The notes beneath the pieces are model-generated. The model had not been told where the DNA came from. It searched no databases and worked only from the letters and a program-made list of their open reading frames with translations. A DNA stretch of 64,000 nt from Phoronis australis (lineage: Eukaryota; Phoronida; Phoronidae), in NCBI GenBank assembly GCA_002633005.1, contig NMRA01000263.1, forward strand, positions 424,143 to 488,142. The letters are read 5' to 3'. Below are positions 57,892 through 64,000 of this stretch, piece after piece. Each line of letters begins with the position of its first letter. Position 1 is the first letter of the stretch. The position numbers and the translations under genes were made by a program.

Positions 57892-60235
57892 ATTTCACAA
57901 ATATCATTGTTAACTCAGATATTTAGTGTTTGCATGGTGTGAAATACATCTGATTAGATTCAGTATTTATTGAAAAGAAACTGGGAGCTAATTAAGCACT
58001 GAAATTGTTCTACTGTGAGATGGCAAAGGTTTGTGCCTATTCATTATGCTGTGAACAAGAAGCTTGTACAAGCTTCCAATTATTTAATACTGTACTTTCT
58101 TCAGTGAGAATGCATGCTTTGCATAGCTCAGCAAATGTATAGGCTACACAGTTTACACATTCAAGTAGTATGATTTACATTAAAGGTTCATATTTCACAT
58201 CAGAATAAACACAATATGTTGGCTTTACTTCAATACAGGTGAAGTCTTTATATACCTGATTCCAGATACAGTTTCTGCTTAGTTTAACATAATCACTAAC
58301 GACTCGTTTTAATTGAATAAACAGGCACTTCATTTTTTCATGTTGGTTTAAAATTCAATGTCTGTATTCTGTAATTTTATTACTTCTTCAGAGTCTTTTT
58401 GGTTATGGTATAAAGATAAAACACCAAATTTGCAATTAATACTTTCTTTCAGTAGAAAGGTGCCATTCAAACTAAACGGCAATCAGTGTATTTGAATCAA
58501 GTCAATAAAAATATACAATTTCATTGGTTGTGACATATGTTTTTGAAATTTCAAAATATAACTGCACTATTCGAAGTAGGAGTTGCGCTTTGTGAAAGTT
58601 AACCCGGCCATTGTCCCTTACATACCAGCCATAAGGAGCTTTTCTAAAGAACTTGGCAATCTGAATGTACACCTTATCCTCACATTTGTATCACTGGCTA
58701 CTATAAACTAAGAAGTGTTCATTCAGAAATCTCACAAGTTACTAGGCTTTTCTTTGCCTTACATTTTAACCTTAGAAAGTCTAATATTTGTGTTTACTAT
58801 GCAAATAAAAATAATGTCATTTGCCACTGTGAATAATAGGAAATCCTTAAAAGCACCGTGAAGTCTATTCAGGCCTCCGCTCACCCTTTATTCTTTGGTG
58901 TTTAAATTCAACGGTTTGACTATTATTTTATTTATGCTAATTACACTTTTAATGTTGTCGTGCTTTTTGGTTTGTTTGACATGAAAATATGATTGATTTC
59001 TGGATGTTGGAAGAATTTTTTGTACTATTCAGACGTTTGAGGAGTTGGCTGGTGCACATGAACGGGAAGAGATTTTTGGCAAATTATGAATTGAATTGAA
59101 CTATATAATTTTTTGAATTTAAGGTGTGGTAGAAATTAGCATTGTTGCAGCTATTAAAGTATTTCAAAATTGATTTCATAAAGTAAGCGGCAATTTGAAA
59201 GATATTATTGTCTGACTGACAGGTGTTCAGTAACAGTAGCTAGTTTTTTTCTAGTGATTTTCTATTCTTACATATAGTACAAGACAAGCAATCAAAGTTT
59301 TCTAGTCTGGACAGCTAATTCTGGTAAAAGCAAAAATTACCTGTAATAACTATTTGGGCGGCAAAAATTCTAATTACAGAATGGCCTAACCATCTGTCCT
59401 GTTATTCCCCTCCATTCTCGGTCATGAGGAAAGACGAATATTCTGACAAAAAATTCGGCTTCTGCCCAGTGTCCATGACAAAGAATTGCGGGTCATTTTG
59501 TCTGAATATTTTTGGCTTTTACTGTAAGTAGCTGTTCAGTTCAGCATTACTTTCAGTCCTTCTAATCACAAATTTACCTGTTCTGAAAAAAGAAGTATTC
59601 ATGCTGAGGTCTAGACACTGTCCAAAACCACCCTATGTGTGTAGTGGTGTTTGTTGTGAAGGTTAAGATAGCTTCTTGTCCCAACATCTTTGTAGTCCGA
59701 TCATTTTTGTTGCCCTGGTTACTTCATATCACCAATAAAATACTGTTTCTGGACGATGCGTGGTGACCTTTTCATGGAAACCCCACAAAGGGGCCCCTCT
59801 TTACTAGTGTCAGATCAATGAAAGGGTGGATATTTTCAGTAACAAAAATGGTGCTTCCCTTGGGATCTCCTGGGGCAGTCTGTGTCCATGTTTCTATTCA
59901 GTATATGTTTTTTGTCTTCATCCCTGAAAAGCACTAATTGACTGTGTGATAATTCTGAACATAACAAACACTAGTGGTCATCTACAGTTAGCCAAACCGT
60001 TTGCAGTTCTAATCAAATACCAGTGCAAGACTCTTGTGTTAAGCAATTAATTGAAGAGGGTAGTCGTAATTAAATGTTAATTGCTGCTATTATCTTCCCT
60101 GGTAACCCTGAACAATTTTAAATGGTTTCCATCATGCACTGACCACTAGCTGTGTGGTTTTAAGGATGAATTGTCAATGTAGAGTAATTAGACAGTTGTA
60201 AACACACCATCTCTTCATATGTATTAAAGGAGCTT

Positions 60236-60780
60236 TCCCATTAGAGACGAAACTTGGCTTTTAGCGAAGTTTTGGTAAGTGGGAAGGGTTATCTCCTGTT
60301 GTTAATCTGCAAACGAAACTTCGCTGAAAATAGTAGGATTTAAAAGAGAAGCTTTGGTACTCACCGAAACTCGGTGTAGTGGGAATGGTCAAAGTTATCA
60401 GTAGAGGTCTCAGCGACGATATACGTTCATGTGGTTCATATGAAACTCGTAAAACGTGTTCTTTGTTATTGTTGCGTAGCTGACGTGCTCTCGATAGACG
60501 CACGTAAATAAATAATAGACAGGACAGCATATCTGATGAAGAATGACACTGATCATTTTCATTAACACTTGTAAATGGCGGGAAAACAATTTTCAGTTAG
60601 TCTCGAAACCACTACTCAATATTCGTTTGAGAGTACGAATGAACTGTGCTGTTTGGTGTCTACTCCGATGACGGAATCGCCTTTAGCGATAACTTCGATA
60701 TCGCTGTCTAGTCGGAAAGGCAAGCGAAGTTTGGGTGAAACTTCAGTAAACCAAAGTTCACCCGACTGGTAAACACCATT
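60236..60780. mobile_element. Possible non-autonomous DNA element
   Basis: The block is rich in GAAACTTCGCTG / AGCGAAGTTT words in both orientations and is bounded by sequences such as TTCCCATTAGAGACGAAACT and CCCGACTGGTAAACACC. The ends look loosely inverted, but I could not establish clean termini or a target duplication. Confidence 0.25.
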
Positions 60781-61678
60781 ATCTTTACCAGTATTTGAAT
60801 TTGAAGGTTATGGTATGTCTTCGTCTATTTAGCACATAATATGGCTGACAGGTGAATTTTTTACGTCGAAATTATCAGCAGAAATAAAGATTGAGAAGAT
60901 GTCAATCTAACATTCCCTTGATTTGTACTGTGTAGATGTTAAATTTGTATTATATACAGCGAGTTAATACATTTTTCAAAAACAAAAGAAATGCCGTTTT
61001 GGCAATTTTTTAGTGTGAAAGAAAAGAATTATGGTATTCATTGGCATGCAATTTTTGTTCAGTCCACAAGTTAGAGTTTTGAATGTTAATCACAATAAAA
61101 TAGAATGTTCAGATCGTATGCACAGACAATGCCACTAGGTATTACCTTGGCTCCATCGGTGAACCTGTCATTTCTAACACTTTTTGTCACTTGAAGTGTT
61201 TACCTATTCCTTTGTTTGAAAACAGAGGATGTTTACAATACTTAATAAGCAGCTGTTGTTTTGGTATTAAGATAACCTGACATTTGTGGACAAAAGGGTA
61301 AAACCCAGTTCTCAACAGTTAAGAAAGACAATACATGAATGGGTCTTTTATTTCATTTTTAATATTGTTGCTATGTCATTACGGGTTCCGTTGAAGAAAG
61401 TTACCTCTTTAAACCTGGTCTCGGGGTATTCCTTGCTCATGTGAGATCAATCTTGTGAGAGTGTTATTCAACTTTTGTTTTTAGGGTGATGGGCAACTAC
61501 ATAAATTACTCGTACTTGTTCCATTTCAAAAGTATTGGTAACAATAGCGGTATTCATTTCAACCCTTGTTGCCTGTTCATTACCTCCATAGGTTTATTAC
61601 TTGGTGAAATTTCTTAAAATCAGCTGCTTTGTCATAAATTTTCTTCTTTTTGTTCGTTTCTTTATTTGCACACTGCAG

Positions 61679-61724
61679 ACCGTTGCATTTGGTATCCTCA
61701 ATGTGGAATTTGCACACGTGTCTG
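61679..61724 (+). CDS. Candidate 46-nt second coding exon of the PH-domain gene
   Basis: A long pyrimidine tract ends CACACTGCAG before ACCGTTGCATTTGG, and TCTG|GTAAAT closes the segment. Read in phase 0, as the 55673 donor requires, it gives TVAFGILNVEFAHVSG with no stop (the last residue completed by the next exon), plausible as a PH beta strand and loop. The exon is very short and evidence is limited to splice signals and phase. Confidence 0.3.
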
Positions 61725-64000
61725 GTAAATGGCTCAAATCATATTGTTTTTGGTTAAAATCGGAAGCAAGATAGGTGTTGTGTCGGTCATTTTTCAGTAT
61801 TTTGGTTTGTGGAGCTATAGCGTGATTGTCTCTGGAGTAATTTTTCTATCAGATATGTGCCATTCGCTTTTCTCTAGGACTTGATTTAAATTCTTGAGTT
61901 ATTGGAGAATTTCTGATGACTGCTTTCCAATTAATTGAATTTTTGTGCCATATCTTTGGCGTCCCTTTATGGATCTGTCTGAAATTTGGCATGTGGATTG
62001 TTCATTTCAAGCACTATTGGCTGTGGAACTTGTTTTTCGCTGGGACTTACCGTTCTTGAGATTTTCTGCTTAGATGACTGTTCTTTTGTTGACGTTTTGA
62101 TGGTCACTTATTCGTGCTAGAGAACGCATTTTTCATCTGATTGAAATTTACATGCATTGTTTCTGTAGTCAATAGCTCAAGGACTTTGGTTTGTGGGGAA
62201 AATTGGACACAAGATGGCACGGTGACGGCCATGTATCGAATAATGTTTGCAAAGCTCTCTCAGCGATCCTTTGATCGACTATTTTCCAATTTGGTGTGTA
62301 AATAGATTTCCTCATGGGCTTTATGCAGTTTGTGTTTTCACTTAATGAAAATGTGTATTCTTACCTCTTTGTATTTGTTGCATCTGGTTTGAAGTGCTTT
62401 TTGCTTATTTTGTTTCTAGAAAAAAGCATGTTTTCCTTGTCACTAGATGGAAATGTCCTGTTCATCAATACTGAAATTGTAGGCCCTAACAATGGGCATT
62501 GTCCAGGTTATGAGATAAATTTATGAAACATGCCTTTGTCTCTGACTTGTATCCTAGTTTAGTTTCAGATGTCCTTTATTTCACTGTCAATTTTATCAGC
62601 AGAACTTATTTTTATTCTGACAAAGTAAATAGACTGAGCATGTTCCTTCTTTTGGTGTTAACTGTTGCTCAGATACATTGGTTGTGTTTTATATTACTGT
62701 TCACATTATCAGGTACTTAAACCATGAAACCATATTTACTGTTTTCATCAAGAGCTCTGATCGAGTAAATTGCGTTATGGAAAACTATCTGTGGCGCACC
62801 CTAGCAAGCCAGAGATAAGGCAAGTTTCACATGATGTCGTTCATTTTTTATACAAAGAGCTATTCGGAAGAGCCCCTTGATAACCAGTTTTGTAGTTATA
62901 CTAGTTCATGGTAACCTGTTCTGTATTACCCAAGAATATGTTTCTTGTATGGTTAATTTAACACATTTGTGTGCAGAAGTTTAATGTTATGTCATTTCAT
63001 TTCCTAATGTGTTCACAGAAAGGGTTTGGGTTGCGCAACAACTTAGTTGCTTGTGAGGTTATTTTTGTGTTTTTGCTGTGAAGAATTTAAATGTGAGATT
63101 TTTAATTACAAGTTCCTGTGTTTCTAATGTAACTAAAATGCAACATATTTACCTATTGGAATTACAACAAAAGGTGCATGGGCAATAACTACCTACATAA
63201 AAAAGGTTGATAAGACTTTTTGTGCATAATTTTCTTTCTTAGGGGACCCTACTGTTGAAGTGCCGTCCCTTGGGAGTTTCTTATCACTGTAGGCAGGATT
63301 AGTAAACTACACATTGACACATAATATGTCGCATAATTTTTGTACCAAGCCAAAGTTTTGTGTTTAAATCAGGTTAGCTTTTTGATAGATTTGCATTAAG
63401 GATACAGTTTATTTGAGTTATTTGAAGAAAAATTTACATTACATTTTAATTGCATGCCTTTTTATCAAGGCCAGCAGCTGTTGACTAGTAATTTTTGTTC
63501 CCTTTTGTTCAATTCAAAGAGCAGACAAAGTGTGGTAGTATCTGTAGCCTGGTTACAAACAGCTGCTGATACCCTCATATTCTGCTTGTCAATCAAAAGC
63601 TCTGTAAAAGCAATTAAGTTCACAATTATATACCTTCAGTTAATGTTTTTTTACAATTTAAAAAAACAAAATGAATTTGGTTTTTCATTATATTGTTGCC
63701 AAACTTTTTTGATAGTATTTTGTAATTTCAAAAAAATGCTGTGCTTTGGTAACTGATCACTGCAATTAAGGTATCAGGTTCCTCCAATGGTTGAAAGTTT
63801 GTTTGAACATCTGTTCATTTTTTGTGGTGACTGCTTATAAAAAATCTGTGAAATCGGGGAAATTTTGGATTTCTTTGTTCTTTATTCAGCCTTTAGTTCA
63901 GTAGCTGTGGTACATTCCAAAAGCAACCTAAATACGATATTTGTTTAAAGCCACATTGTAGCCTTCGTTTTTGTCTGGATATTTTTTGAAGTTTTTTAGA
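61725..64000. other. T-rich intronic or intergenic sequence to the window end
   Basis: No further PH-domain exon is identified with confidence. A reading near 63520-63600 (QSVVVSVAWLQTAADT) has a Trp in a helix-like context but lacks clear splice support. Confidence 0.3.

Larger units (their letters stand above)
55674..61678 (+). other. Long probable intron of the PH-domain gene
   Basis: AT-rich sequence without convincing exons. It contains the repeat at 57748 and a repeat-like block at 60236-60780. Confidence 0.35.

Noticed and set aside
1-64000. CRISPR arrays, operons, ribosome binding sites, rho-independent terminators
   Set aside because: The window is eukaryotic with spliced genes; the regular repeats seen are minisatellite or satellite, not repeat-spacer arrays.

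Overview
The window is eukaryotic: AT-rich, gene-sparse DNA with spliced genes, GT-AG introns (plus one GC-AG), many transposon relics, and assembly gaps (one run of N and two single-N joins). An invertebrate is likely. EcKinase-like genes occur as a tandem family, a WDR92/DNAAF10 orthologue implies motile cilia, and copia, Penelope-like, LINE, Gypsy-type and MITE/SINE relics coexist. A marine, possibly deuterostome, invertebrate fits, but the species cannot be fixed from the sequence.

Layout. 1-9.5 kb is a transposon graveyard: a minisatellite, the 3' end of a LINE (minus), a palindromic G-rich repeat pair, a Penelope-like reverse-transcriptase relic, a decayed Ty1/copia element with one probable 172-bp 3' LTR, then an inverted-repeat element and tRNA-derived SINE copies. 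9.5-28.3 kb is a three-gene tandem array of EcKinase/CHK-like small-molecule kinases, all on the + strand. Each has a 127-130 nt first coding exon, one phase-1 intron and a 1148-nt second exon, and all three read intact. Introns and 5' flanks are also homologous, so whole gene units were duplicated. A Gypsy-type gag relic, a ~197-bp tandem repeat and a 589-nt N gap lie between genes 2 and 3.

30.3-41.0 kb (minus) is the complete 8-exon WDR92/DNAAF10 gene, 354 codons. Its last four exons are each present twice because an alternative-haplotype contig (31476-35219) appears to have been placed in tandem between single-N joins; this is probably an assembly artefact, not a gene duplication. 41-55 kb has no confident gene: decayed coding-like DNA at 42.0-43.4 kb, dispersed repeats, a near-perfect 91-bp hairpin at 51.3 kb and an unassigned ORF at 51.6 kb. 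From 55.5 kb a PH-domain exon resembling evectins (PLEKHB) begins a + strand gene with very long introns, with one further possible tiny exon at 61.7 kb.

No clear novel multi-gene system was found. The best leads are the kinase array, the haplotig, the hairpin, a MITE whose empty site is visible in the sister duplication, and two unexplained coding-like stretches.
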